Below, piece after piece: positions 1-7,124 of a stretch of 9,126 nucleotides of DNA. The translations under genes were made by a program, and so were the position numbers. The DNA lies in assembly GCA_937974465.1 (NCBI GenBank), contig CALJWY010000119.1:1-9126 (forward strand), written 5' to 3'. Under the pieces are notes generated by a model, which saw nothing but the letters and a program-made list of their open reading frames with translations, had not been told where the DNA came from and searched no databases. Source of the DNA: an uncultured Lysobacterales bacterium. Its GTDB lineage: Bacteria; Pseudomonadota; Gammaproteobacteria; Xanthomonadales; SZUA-36. Positions within the stretch are counted from its first letter, which is position 1; each line of letters starts with the position of its first letter.

Positions 1-631
1 ATGCTGACAGGTAGGTTAGCGCTGCCGCCTTGAGCAAACGCCTGGCATGAGGCAGGTCAACAGGTTTGAGTATTTCGCCCTTTTCCAGCATGGGCAGGGC
101 ACGTGTAAAACTGGCATCCAGTTCCGTCGGTAATGTCAGCAGATGAACAAGGGTTGTCGTTGCTAGACTCATAAAACCACCAGCAATCATCAACAGGCTA
201 ACCAGGGGAGCGCGTGTTAACAGCCCGATAAACGGTGCTGCCATCAGGATACCAGCACCCAGCCTTTCCACCGGGCGGGCCAGCACGACAAGTTGCGTGC
301 GGATTCTTAATGGTGCAAATCCCGAGGCATCCTGGAGGGCGTGGCCGACTTCATGCGCGGCCACCGTCACGGCGGTCAAAGAGCGCCCATTGAGATTTCC
401 CGGGGTTAGCCGAATGACTTTTGCGGCCGGATCATAGTGGTCGCCCGTGTCCGTCTCCTCCACCTTGACCTGTTGCAGGTCGTGTTGGTCCAGCAGATAT
501 CTCGCCAACTCCCCACCTGTGCCGTCATAGCGGTTTTCAGGACTACTGTAACGCGACATGACATTTCGCACCCACCAACCGGGGCCGAAAACCAAAGCAA
601 CAATCAGAACAAGCGGTAAGAGTATATGCAT
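1..631 (-). CDS. YugP-type membrane zinc metallopeptidase, 3' end cut by window edge
   Basis: This partial gene gives 210 codons and no stop before the left edge. The product is a membrane-bound neutral zinc metallopeptidase of the YugP type (COG2738), whose substrates are largely unknown. Visible features are an N-terminal membrane segment (about residues 2-20), the zinc-binding HEVGH at 93-97 inside AAHEVGHALQDA, a hydrophobic region at about 124-165, and LPTELDAS at 168-174, matching the conserved block after the last membrane segment that may supply another zinc ligand. The last residues, AAALTYLSA, resemble the family C-terminus, so probably only 10-20 residues are missing. The start at 631 is fixed by an in-frame TAG directly upstream; two other ATGs at 639 and 642 are in another frame. 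I see no strong Shine-Dalgarno. The gene begins 31 nt after the TPR gene on the same strand, so co-transcription is likely. The family call is firm; the biological role is unknown. Confidence 0.9.
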   Translation of the reverse strand, partial: MHILLPLVLIVALVFGPGWWVRNVMSRYSSPENRYDGTGGELARYLLDQHDLQQVKVEETDTGDHYDPAAKVIRLTPGNLNGRSLTAVTVAAHEVGHALQDASGFAPLRIRTQLVVLARPVERLGAGILMAAPFIGLLTRAPLVSLLMIAGGFMSLATTTLVHLLTLPTELDASFTRALPMLEKGEILKPVDLPHARRLLKAAALTYLSA

Positions 632-662
632 CTATGCATCATATCGACCGCGGCCCTATGAC

Positions 663-2237
663 TCAATCGGGAAAGCTCTCTACTATCTTCGCGTACCTTG
701 GATGATCGCGGATATTGTCCATATCCGAATCATGTTCCAGCCACTCGCGGCTGATATTGCCCACTTTGATCAGGCAGTTTTCGAGGCAATCGATGGCTTT
801 TTCTGCCTCACCTGCGAGGGAGAAAAAGCAGGCGCCGTTGTACTGGATGATGGAGTCCATGGGTGCGTTACGCATAGATGTCGTCATCCACTGCTTGGCC
901 TCTTCGACCTGGCCCAGGCGCAACAAGGCAAACGCGCCCATATTCAAGGCGCGGTTATCATCCGGGTTGAGTTCCAGAACCGCCCTGACCCGGTTGATAC
1001 CTTCACGGGTTACCTCCAGTGCCTTACCCTGCTGTCCGAGACTGGTATAGAGCTGAGCCTGTAACAATACGCTTTGAAAATCCTCGGGCCGTACCTTGGA
1101 CGCCCGGTCAAATAACCTCAACGCCCTCTCGAGATCACCTTCATGCACCTTGGTACGACCGAAGAAATACCAGGCTTCATAGTCTTTCTGGTCCAGTTCA
1201 ATGGCTTTCTCAAACTCAGCTTCGGCTTTTCTGTACTCCTGGCTCATGCAATAGGCAATACCCGCTGCAACGTGTGATTCCGCCAGGTCCGGTGCCAGCC
1301 TAAGCGCCTGTTCACTGGTGCTTTTTGCCTCTGCCAGGTTGACGTTGCTGGCATTGAAGTACATATATTCAAAACCATGGGTATAGGCAACACCGGCCCA
1401 GGCCCGGCCATAGTCCGGCTCGATTTCAATGGCTTGCTTGAACATTTGTCGCGCATACACATTATCCTGGGTGGTATGTCTGGCGAAATAGCTCAGGCCG
1501 CGCAGGAATAAATCGTAAGCCTTCGGATCAACCTGTTGCTGGGTGATCTTTCCCCTGTGCTTTAAGCTCACACAGAGGGCTTTCGCAATCGAGTTGGCGA
1601 TTTCTTCCTGGATCTCGAAAATATCTTCCAGCCGCCGGTCATACTGACGTGACCAGATATGGTATCCATCAATGGTATTAACCAGTTGCGTGGTGATACG
1701 CAGCGTCTCACCGGATTTGCGCACGCTGCCCTCAAGAACGGTTTGCACTCCGAGCTTTCTAGCAATCTCCTTGATGTCCGCCTGCTTGCCACCAAACTGG
1801 AACGCCGCGACCCTCGATGCAACCCTCAGGTTGGCGATCTTGCACAGGGCATTCAGGATTTCCTCTGCGATACCCTCACAAAAATAACCCTGGTCACCCC
1901 TCTCACTCATATCATCGAAGGGCAGCACCGCAATGGAGGGCGCGTTTTCTTGAATGCTCTCAATATCTGTCAGCGTCTCTATATCGCCGGCCGGGTCTTT
2001 ACGAATACCTGAAGGTGTCACTTCATAGGCCCAGGACAGGACCAGTGCAATGGGTAAACCAAGAAAAACCAGGATGATTAGAAGGGTCAATGACCAGGGC
2101 GGCATACCGAGCCCTTCGAAAACCACCTCCCCAACCTGGAGCACAATCCAGGCTACAACAATATACATCAACGCAACCCGCACAACTTTGCGCTTTTTCA
2201 ATTGAACCCAAAAACTTTTAGGTGACGGTTTGTTCAT
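663..2237 (-). CDS. Membrane-anchored TolB-like domain and TPR repeat protein
   Basis: This encodes a 524-residue protein from the preferred start. A basic N-terminus (KKRK, 14-17) precedes two membrane segments, about 20-43 and 50-71, followed by the WAYEVTPSGIRKD block typical of this family. Residues about 101-225 form a TolB N-terminal/FlgO-like domain (COG5616), beginning SIAVLPFDDMS and including LGVQTVLEGSVRKSG. Residues about 240-490 carry tetratricopeptide repeats, for example the units ending in AIEIEPDYGRAW and AIELDQKDYEAW. The C-terminus has the common DMDNIRDHPRYAKIV signature. Relatives carry this module fused to adenylate cyclase or winged-helix DNA-binding domains; neither is present here, so it is probably a scaffold in the inner membrane. 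I cannot name a partner. An upstream in-frame ATG at 2306 would add 23 residues but has no ribosome binding site and would precede the usual family N-terminus, so 2237 is preferred. It lies upstream of, and probably in one operon with, the zinc peptidase. Confidence 0.88.
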   Translation of the reverse strand: MNKPSPKSFWVQLKKRKVVRVALMYIVVAWIVLQVGEVVFEGLGMPPWSLTLLIILVFLGLPIALVLSWAYEVTPSGIRKDPAGDIETLTDIESIQENAPSIAVLPFDDMSERGDQGYFCEGIAEEILNALCKIANLRVASRVAAFQFGGKQADIKEIARKLGVQTVLEGSVRKSGETLRITTQLVNTIDGYHIWSRQYDRRLEDIFEIQEEIANSIAKALCVSLKHRGKITQQQVDPKAYDLFLRGLSYFARHTTQDNVYARQMFKQAIEIEPDYGRAWAGVAYTHGFEYMYFNASNVNLAEAKSTSEQALRLAPDLAESHVAAGIAYCMSQEYRKAEAEFEKAIELDQKDYEAWYFFGRTKVHEGDLERALRLFDRASKVRPEDFQSVLLQAQLYTSLGQQGKALEVTREGINRVRAVLELNPDDNRALNMGAFALLRLGQVEEAKQWMTTSMRNAPMDSIIQYNGACFFSLAGEAEKAIDCLENCLIKVGNISREWLEHDSDMDNIRDHPRYAKIVESFPD

Positions 2238-2245
2238 CGTTACAA

Positions 2246-2249
2246 CCTT
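2246..2249 (-). promoter_or_regulatory. Ribosome binding site that decides the start of the TPR gene
   Basis: On the minus strand AAGG lies 8 nt before the ATG at 2237. The alternative ATG at 2306 has no purine-rich stretch upstream. This supports the shorter 524-residue product. Confidence 0.5.
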
Positions 2250-2338
2250 GTTTCCAAGATACACCTGTCGCGCTGAAAAGGAAATATCCAGGTTTACAGA
2301 TGCCATTGTTAATGGGTAAGCCGGGTTGCTTAAGCCAA

Positions 2339-2351
2339 GGTTAAATTAACC
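2339..2351. promoter_or_regulatory. 13-nt palindrome in the divergent intergenic region, candidate operator
   Basis: The sequence GGTTAAATTAACC has perfect 6-bp arms around one central base. It lies about 100 nt upstream of the TPR start and 71 nt upstream of the propeller gene start, in the only stretch where both divergent promoters can sit. A binding site for a dimeric regulator is a reasonable inference, but AT-rich palindromes of this size also arise by chance. I found no convincing pair of -35 and -10 boxes at standard spacing for either gene. Confidence 0.3.
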
Positions 2352-2411
2352 ATGAGCGAGCCGTGCTAAAACCACATAAATTGCGTAAACTGGCCGTCTT
2401 ACGCCGTTACT

Positions 2412-2415
2412 GGAG
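2412..2415 (+). promoter_or_regulatory. Ribosome binding site of the propeller protein gene
   Basis: GGAG sits 7 nt before the ATG at 2423, which is ideal spacing. It supports the chosen start, and the product then begins directly with a signal peptide. Confidence 0.7.
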
Positions 2416-2422
2416 TTAGATA

Positions 2423-5400
2423 ATGCTACGCATAAAGTTGCTTCCCCTGATTTTTCTTTTTGCAGGTCTGAATTTACCCCTTACAGTGCAGTCGGCCGAT
2501 CATCCCCTGGCGGGTATACCGCTACGCAATATCGGACCTGCCCTGACCTCCGGACGTGTCTCGGATTTTGCCTTCCATCCCACCCGGTCGCAGACTTTCT
2601 ATGTCGCCATAGCCTCGGGCGGTGTGTGGAAAACCGAGAATAATGGCATTACCTGGAAACCTATTTTTGACAACGAGGGTTCTTTTGCCATCGGCGTCGT
2701 CGAACTGGATCCGAATAACCCAAATATCGTTTGGGTTGGCAGCGGCGAGAACAATGCCCAGCGTAGTGTTGGATATGGCGATGGTGTCTATAAATCCGTC
2801 GACGGCGGCAAAAGCTGGAAAAACATGGGCCTCAAGGATTCCGGCCATATTTCCATGATCCGCTTCCACCCCCAAGACAGCAATACTGTTTTCGTAGCGG
2901 CCCAGGGCCCGCTTTGGAGCCCGGGCGGTGACCGTGGCCTGTATCGGTCCACCGATGGTGGTGCCAACTGGGAACGTATTCTGTATGTTGATGAGAATAC
3001 CGGTATCAACGAATTTGTCATGGATGCTGCAAACCCCGATGTGATCGTGGCATCCAGTTATCAGCGGCGGCGCCATGTATGGACCCTGATCAACGGCGGG
3101 CCGGGCAGTGGCGTGCACAAGACCATCGATGGCGGGGTAACCTGGACCAAGGTTAAGGGCGGGTTACCAGGTGGTGATCTTGGCCGCATTGGCCTGGCTG
3201 CAGCACCATCAGCACCGAACATGATCTATGCGATCATCGAAGCAAATGAAAAAGACCAGGGTATTTACCTCAGCACTGACTTTGGCGAGAGTTGGGACAA
3301 ACGCTCCGATCACATGACCAGCAGCCCGCAATACTACAACGAATTATATGTCGACCCGCAAAACCCGCAACGCGTCTACTCCGTTGACACCTTTACGCAC
3401 GTCTCCGAGGACGGCGGCACGAGTTGGAATAAAATCTCTTTCAAGAACCGCCACGTTGATGACCATGCCCTGTGGATTGACCCGAACAATACCAGCCATC
3501 TGTACATCGGCGGTGATGGTGGCGTATATGAGAGTTGGGATCGCGGCCAGATCTGGCGCCATGTCCGTAATCTACCAGTAACGCAGTTTTATCGTTCAAC
3601 TCCGGACAATGATTTTCCTTTTTACAATGTTTGTGCCGGCACCCAGGACAATTTCACGCTCTGTGGTCCAAGCCGTAACATCAAGACCGATGGCATCACC
3701 AATGGTGACTGGTGGATTGCCCAGTTCGGTGACGGTTTTAAACCACAGATAGACCCGACCGATGCCAACGTGGTCTATGCCCAGGCGCAATATGGAAGTC
3801 TCGGCCGTTTCGACCGCATTACCGGTGAACGCTTACAGATCACGCCAATGCCGGGCGAGGGTGAGAAAAATTACAACTGGAACTGGAGTTCCCCGTTAAT
3901 CATTTCACCGCATGATCACCGCCGGTTGTATTACGGTTCCGAGCGCCTGTTCCGCTCCGATGATCGTGGCGAGAGCTGGGTGGCCGTCAGTGGCGACCTG
4001 AGCCGGGGTATAGACCGGAACAAGCTCAAGGTTATGGGACGCGTCTGGAGCGTGGACTCAATTGCCAAGAACGCCTCGACATCAACCTATGGCGCCATGA
4101 TCGCCCTGGATGAAAGCCCGTTAGCGGAAGGATTGATATACGCCGGCACCGACGATGGCCTGATCCACGTAACCAGTGATGGCGGTGCCAACTGGAGCAC
4201 CGTGGACACGTTCCGTGGCGTACCAGATATGTCGTTGATCGAGGACATCATAGCCTCATATCATGATGCCGATGTTGCCTACGCGGCGATCGATAACCAC
4301 AAACGCGGCGACTACAACCCCTCCGTTCTGAAAACCGAGAACCGCGGTCGCAGTTGGACCCTGATCAGCAATAACCTGCCCGAGCGCGGCACTGCGCACA
4401 CCATCGTTGAGGATCATGTGGATCCAAACCTGTTGTTTGTTGGTACCGAGTTTGGCTTGTTTTTCAGCACTGATGGCGGAGACAACTGGAACGAGTTGAC
4501 CTCCTTGCCCACGGTGGCTGTTCGCGACCTGGAAATTCAGCGGCGAGAGGGCGACCTGGTGGTTGGAACCTTCGGCCGGGGTATTTACATCCTCGACGAT
4601 TATTCACCCCTGCGCACCAGCGGAGCAGCACTGCAAACAGGCGCAAACCTGTTCGGTATCCGCGATGCGTGGCTCTACGTGCCGGATAGCCGCCGCGGCT
4701 GGGGCGGCAAGGGTGACTGGGGCACCGGTCGCTACACTGCGGACAACCCGCCGTATGGTGCAGTATTTGCCTACTATCTTGCAGAGGACCTGCAGTCGCT
4801 GAAAGAGCAGCGTAACAAGAGCGAGAGTGAGCGGGCTAAAGAGGGTGCCGATACACCGTACCCAAGCTGGCAGCAGTTGCGCCGTGAGGACCGCGAAGAG
4901 GCCCCTTCGATTACATTAACCGTGCGCGACGCAGCAGGTAAGGTCGTACAGCGGATTAACGGCCCGGCGGGCAAGGGTTTCCATCGGGTTGCTTGGAATA
5001 TGCGTTACCCGGCACCCGATCCTGTCGAGCTTAACCCCAGTAAAGATTTAGCCCCGTGGATGAGTCCGCCGCAAGGGCCGATGGCATTGCCGGGAGAATA
5101 CACTGTAAGCCTGTCCAAGCGCGTGGAAGGCAAGCTCGTCGACCTGTCACCAGCACAGTCGTTCAACCTTAAACCGTTGTTTGAAGGTGGCCTGGTAACC
5201 GATGACCGGCAGGCTTTACTTGATTTCCAGATGCGGTCCGCTGACCTGTACCGGGCCGTCGCCGGGGCCAACCGTGCCCGCGGGGAATTGCAAGGGCGGA
5301 TTGACCATCTGCTGAAAGCCGTTAATGACACGCCGTCAGCCAGCGAAGAGCAGGCACAGGCATTGCGCGCACTCAATACCCGTATGCAGGACCTGAAAGT

Positions 5401-5671
5401 TCTGATGAGCGGTGACAGCACCATTGCCAGTCGTGCTGAAAAAGTACCGATGTCCATCAGCGGACGTATCAATAATATCGTCGGTGGTCACTGGGACAGC
5501 CAGTCTGCAGTGCCTGGAAACTTCATTGATTCACTGGCGATTGCAGACCGGCAATTCAGCCAGGCTCTGCTTGAGCTCAAGGCCATTGTTGCAGACTTGT
5601 CGGTGGTAGAGACGGAGCTTCAGGCGGAAGGTGCGCCGTGGACTCCGGGGCGGATACCTGATTGGCCATGA
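2423..5671 (+). CDS. Secreted BNR/Asp-box beta-propeller protein (sortilin/Vps10-like, often called glycosyl hydrolase)
   Basis: This 1082-residue protein starts with a signal peptide (about 1-24, likely cut after VQS), so it is exported. Residues 30-730 hold eleven Asp-box motifs (S/T-x-D-x-G-x-x-W), near 71, 125, 176, 234, 284, 328, 371, 512, 584, 638 and 682; the ones at 71 and 638 have Asn for Asp. Such motifs mark beta-propeller blades, as in sortilin/Vps10 and GH74 enzymes. The number fits either two propellers or one large one. Residues about 828-865 (ITLTVRDAAGKVVQRINGP...GFHRVAWNMRY) look like a FlgD-type Ig fold, after a charged stretch at 790-826, and residues about 925-1065 are mostly helical. 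Databases often label relatives glycosyl hydrolases, but I see no proof of catalysis. Binding or processing of protein or polysaccharide outside the cytoplasm is equally possible. The only two cysteines, C404 and C414, could form a disulfide. No C-terminal anchor is visible. The barrel gene follows 162 nt downstream. Confidence 0.9.
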   Translation: MLRIKLLPLIFLFAGLNLPLTVQSADHPLAGIPLRNIGPALTSGRVSDFAFHPTRSQTFYVAIASGGVWKTENNGITWKPIFDNEGSFAIGVVELDPNNPNIVWVGSGENNAQRSVGYGDGVYKSVDGGKSWKNMGLKDSGHISMIRFHPQDSNTVFVAAQGPLWSPGGDRGLYRSTDGGANWERILYVDENTGINEFVMDAANPDVIVASSYQRRRHVWTLINGGPGSGVHKTIDGGVTWTKVKGGLPGGDLGRIGLAAAPSAPNMIYAIIEANEKDQGIYLSTDFGESWDKRSDHMTSSPQYYNELYVDPQNPQRVYSVDTFTHVSEDGGTSWNKISFKNRHVDDHALWIDPNNTSHLYIGGDGGVYESWDRGQIWRHVRNLPVTQFYRSTPDNDFPFYNVCAGTQDNFTLCGPSRNIKTDGITNGDWWIAQFGDGFKPQIDPTDANVVYAQAQYGSLGRFDRITGERLQITPMPGEGEKNYNWNWSSPLIISPHDHRRLYYGSERLFRSDDRGESWVAVSGDLSRGIDRNKLKVMGRVWSVDSIAKNASTSTYGAMIALDESPLAEGLIYAGTDDGLIHVTSDGGANWSTVDTFRGVPDMSLIEDIIASYHDADVAYAAIDNHKRGDYNPSVLKTENRGRSWTLISNNLPERGTAHTIVEDHVDPNLLFVGTEFGLFFSTDGGDNWNELTSLPTVAVRDLEIQRREGDLVVGTFGRGIYILDDYSPLRTSGAALQTGANLFGIRDAWLYVPDSRRGWGGKGDWGTGRYTADNPPYGAVFAYYLAEDLQSLKEQRNKSESERAKEGADTPYPSWQQLRREDREEAPSITLTVRDAAGKVVQRINGPAGKGFHRVAWNMRYPAPDPVELNPSKDLAPWMSPPQGPMALPGEYTVSLSKRVEGKLVDLSPAQSFNLKPLFEGGLVTDDRQALLDFQMRSADLYRAVAGANRARGELQGRIDHLLKAVNDTPSASEEQAQALRALNTRMQDLKVLMSGDSTIASRAEKVPMSISGRINNIVGGHWDSQSAVPGNFIDSLAIADRQFSQALLELKAIVADLSVVETELQAEGAPWTPGRIPDWP

Positions 5672-5672
5672 T

Positions 5673-5707
5673 AAATTGCCTGGGAAATTGCCTGGGAAAT
5701 TGCCTGG
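5673..5707. repeat. 12-nt tandem repeat, almost three copies
   Basis: The unit AAATTGCCTGGG occurs at 5673-5684 and 5685-5696, with eleven matching bases of a third copy at 5697-5707. It begins one base after the stop codon of the propeller gene. The copies are identical, which suggests recent expansion by slippage. Because the unit is a multiple of three, it leaves open frames across the spacer, but these do not look like a gene. Confidence 0.85.
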
Positions 5708-5715
5708 AACAGGCA
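5701..5715. repeat. Small hairpin formed by the last repeat copy
   Basis: TGCCTG, a GAA loop and CAGGCA make a perfect 6-bp stem. TGCCTG also occurs in the two earlier repeat copies (from 5677 and 5689), so the single CAGGCA arm could pair with any of the three. There is no T-run after it, so a classic terminator is unlikely. It may shape or protect the mRNA 3' end. Confidence 0.5.
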
Positions 5716-5795
5716 CATTCACCCGCGGGGGTCTCGCTTTGCTTAACGGGTGTTTGGGTGGGTGCTGCTTTGAAGTTAACGGACGCTTACCGAGG

Positions 5796-5812
5796 GCCCC
5801 GCTTTTGCGGGC
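5796..5812 (+). terminator. Terminator-like GC hairpin before the barrel gene
   Basis: CCCGC (5798-5802), a TTTT loop and GCGGG (5807-5811) form a 5-bp stem, extended by G5796-C5812 around one bulged base. The following bases 5813-5826 are T-rich but interrupted (ATAACGTTTTGTTT), so intrinsic termination would be weak. It could end the propeller transcript, or act as a hairpin in the leader of the barrel gene, whose start is 21 nt downstream. It also resembles dispersed palindromes with a CCCGC-NNNN-GCGGG core found in many proteobacterial genomes. Confidence 0.4.
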
Positions 5813-5833
5813 ATAACGTTTTGTTTCGCAGGG

Positions 5834-7063
5834 ATGAAATTCAATATGTTTAAATGTCGCAGGGTTTTATGGGTTCTGCTTATTCTGACCATAATGGCTC
5901 CGGTACAGGTTTTTGGAAGCGACCCTGCTGAGGAATCCAAATACAGTGGGGATGTTAGCGAAGACACACCCCTGGAGGCGGTTGACGAACCGGACCCGGA
6001 ATCAACAGACGGTAAAAAAACCAAAAAGGCAAAAGACCCCAATCGTGGGCGGTTTCTACCCATACCTATTTTTATCACCGAGCCTGCCATCGGCGAAGGC
6101 TTCGGTTTGGCCCTGACCTACTTTCATCGTCAGAAAGATGTTCCGGACGAACGATCCCTGGCTTCGATGCATTCAATCAGTGACGCGTCGAAAGAGCAGG
6201 CGCCACCACCGACCATTACCGGCGTTTTTGGAGCCTACACCAGCAACGATACAAAAGCCGGTGGTATTGGTCATATGAACACCTTCAAGGATGACCATAT
6301 ACGCTACACGGGGGTTGCAGCACTGGCGGATGTCAACTCAACTTTTTACCTGCTGGATCAACCCTTCAAATTCAACCTTCGGGGTACGATGGTCTACCAG
6401 GAAGTCCGGTTTCGTATTGGCGACAGCAAGTGGTTCTGGGGTCTAGGAATGTCCTATCTCGATGCCAGCAGCGCTTTTCGGGTGGATTTACCAGAAGACA
6501 TCCCGCTTGATTTATTTCGCAAAGACCTGAAAAACAACGGCCTGGCAGTCAAAGTGGCATGGGATACTCGTGATAACACTGCACTGCCGAGCAACGGTCA
6601 ACTCTTCGATCTTGCGCTCTGGCGTTATGATGAGACCGTTGGCGGTGATTACGACTATTGGAACGCCAAATTAAAATTAATCTCGTTCCATAAACTGAAT
6701 GAAAAATTCGTGTTGGGCGCACGTCTCGAGGTTTCTGCCATTGATGGTTCTGCCCCATTTTTTGCCATCCCCTGGGTGACGCTGCGTGGTATTCCTGCAT
6801 TGCGCTACCAGGGTGACCGGGTCGGTGTCTTCGAAGTGGAAGGCCGGTACAATTTGGCACCGCGTTGGGCAGTGCTTGGTTTTGCCGGTGCCGGCTCCGT
6901 TTCCAGCCAGAAGCCCACCATCGACACCGATCAAAGTATCTATAGCTATGGCCTGGGCGCGCGTTACAAGATTTTCGACGAACAAAATGTCTGGGTGGGT
7001 ATAGATATCGCAAAGGGACCGGAAGAATTTAACTGGTATATCCAGGTTGGGCATGCCTGGTAG
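5834..7063 (+). CDS. BamA/TamA-type (Omp85, surface antigen D15-like) outer membrane barrel without POTRA domains
   Basis: The 409-residue product has a signal peptide (about 1-28, likely cut after VFG), an acidic then lysine-rich low-complexity linker (about 30-70), and then a beta-barrel domain to the end. The first strand is about 75-97 (IPIFITEPAIGEGFGLALTYF). The DTRDNTALPSNGQLFDL block at 244-260 and LRGIP at 317-321 match conserved positions of the Omp85 surface-antigen family, the latter at the place of the VRGF/Y loop-6 motif. The chain ends in Trp, as expected for recognition by the barrel assembly machinery. No POTRA repeats fit between signal peptide and barrel, so it is a short family member, unlike BamA or TamA. 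Its function (protein or lipid passage, or a pore) is unknown. The start is uncertain: GGG touches the ATG at 5834, while an in-frame ATG at 5846 has GGGA 11 nt upstream. Either gives a signal peptide. It lies downstream of the secreted propeller gene on the same strand. Confidence 0.85.
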   Translation: MKFNMFKCRRVLWVLLILTIMAPVQVFGSDPAEESKYSGDVSEDTPLEAVDEPDPESTDGKKTKKAKDPNRGRFLPIPIFITEPAIGEGFGLALTYFHRQKDVPDERSLASMHSISDASKEQAPPPTITGVFGAYTSNDTKAGGIGHMNTFKDDHIRYTGVAALADVNSTFYLLDQPFKFNLRGTMVYQEVRFRIGDSKWFWGLGMSYLDASSAFRVDLPEDIPLDLFRKDLKNNGLAVKVAWDTRDNTALPSNGQLFDLALWRYDETVGGDYDYWNAKLKLISFHKLNEKFVLGARLEVSAIDGSAPFFAIPWVTLRGIPALRYQGDRVGVFEVEGRYNLAPRWAVLGFAGAGSVSSQKPTIDTDQSIYSYGLGARYKIFDEQNVWVGIDIAKGPEEFNWYIQVGHAW

Positions 7064-7066
7064 AGT

Positions 7067-7113
7067 CCGGCGATAAACAGCCGGGTGGACATCCGTGCTG
7101 ATTCAAAATGTCC
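7067..7113. other. Convergent junction with weak inverted repeats
   Basis: Between the barrel gene and the permease gene, which converge, lie CCGGC/GCCGG (7067-7071 and 7080-7084) and GGACAT/ATGTCC (7087-7092 and 7108-7113). Either could be a weak stem, but neither has a T-tract, so a bidirectional terminator is only a guess. Confidence 0.25.
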
Positions 7114-7124
7114 TGAAAACAGAT

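Noticed and set aside
558..1064. 168-codon plus-strand open frame
   Set aside because: It lies opposite the TPR gene and the spacer after it; the translation shows no domain or signal, and the opposite strand has clear family motifs.
2238..2306. N-terminal extension of the TPR protein from the ATG at 2306
   Set aside because: There is no ribosome binding site, and the added residues do not match the usual family N-terminus, which begins shortly before the first membrane helix.
2326..2354. Promoter with TTGCTT as the -35 box for the propeller gene
   Set aside because: At 17-nt spacing the next hexamer is ACCATG, which is not a -10 box.
2522..3118. 198-codon minus-strand open frame
   Set aside because: It is antisense to the Asp-box repeats of the propeller gene. 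Open antisense frames are expected from repetitive codon patterns, and no start signal is visible.
5005..5472. 155-codon minus-strand open frame
   Set aside because: It is antisense to the C-terminal part of the propeller gene, and its composition (many Arg and Ser) is typical of a shadow frame.
5673..5715. Possible CRISPR array
   Set aside because: The units are directly adjacent with no spacers and are only 12 nt long.
5662..5853. 63-codon plus-strand frame starting with a repeated LGNC pattern
   Set aside because: The pattern is just the translated 12-nt tandem repeat; the frame overlaps the end of one real gene and the start of the next and has no ribosome binding site.
6549..7054. Two overlapping minus-strand frames opposite the barrel gene
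   Set aside because: The plus-strand barrel has conserved Omp85 motifs and a signal peptide; the antisense frames show nothing recognisable.
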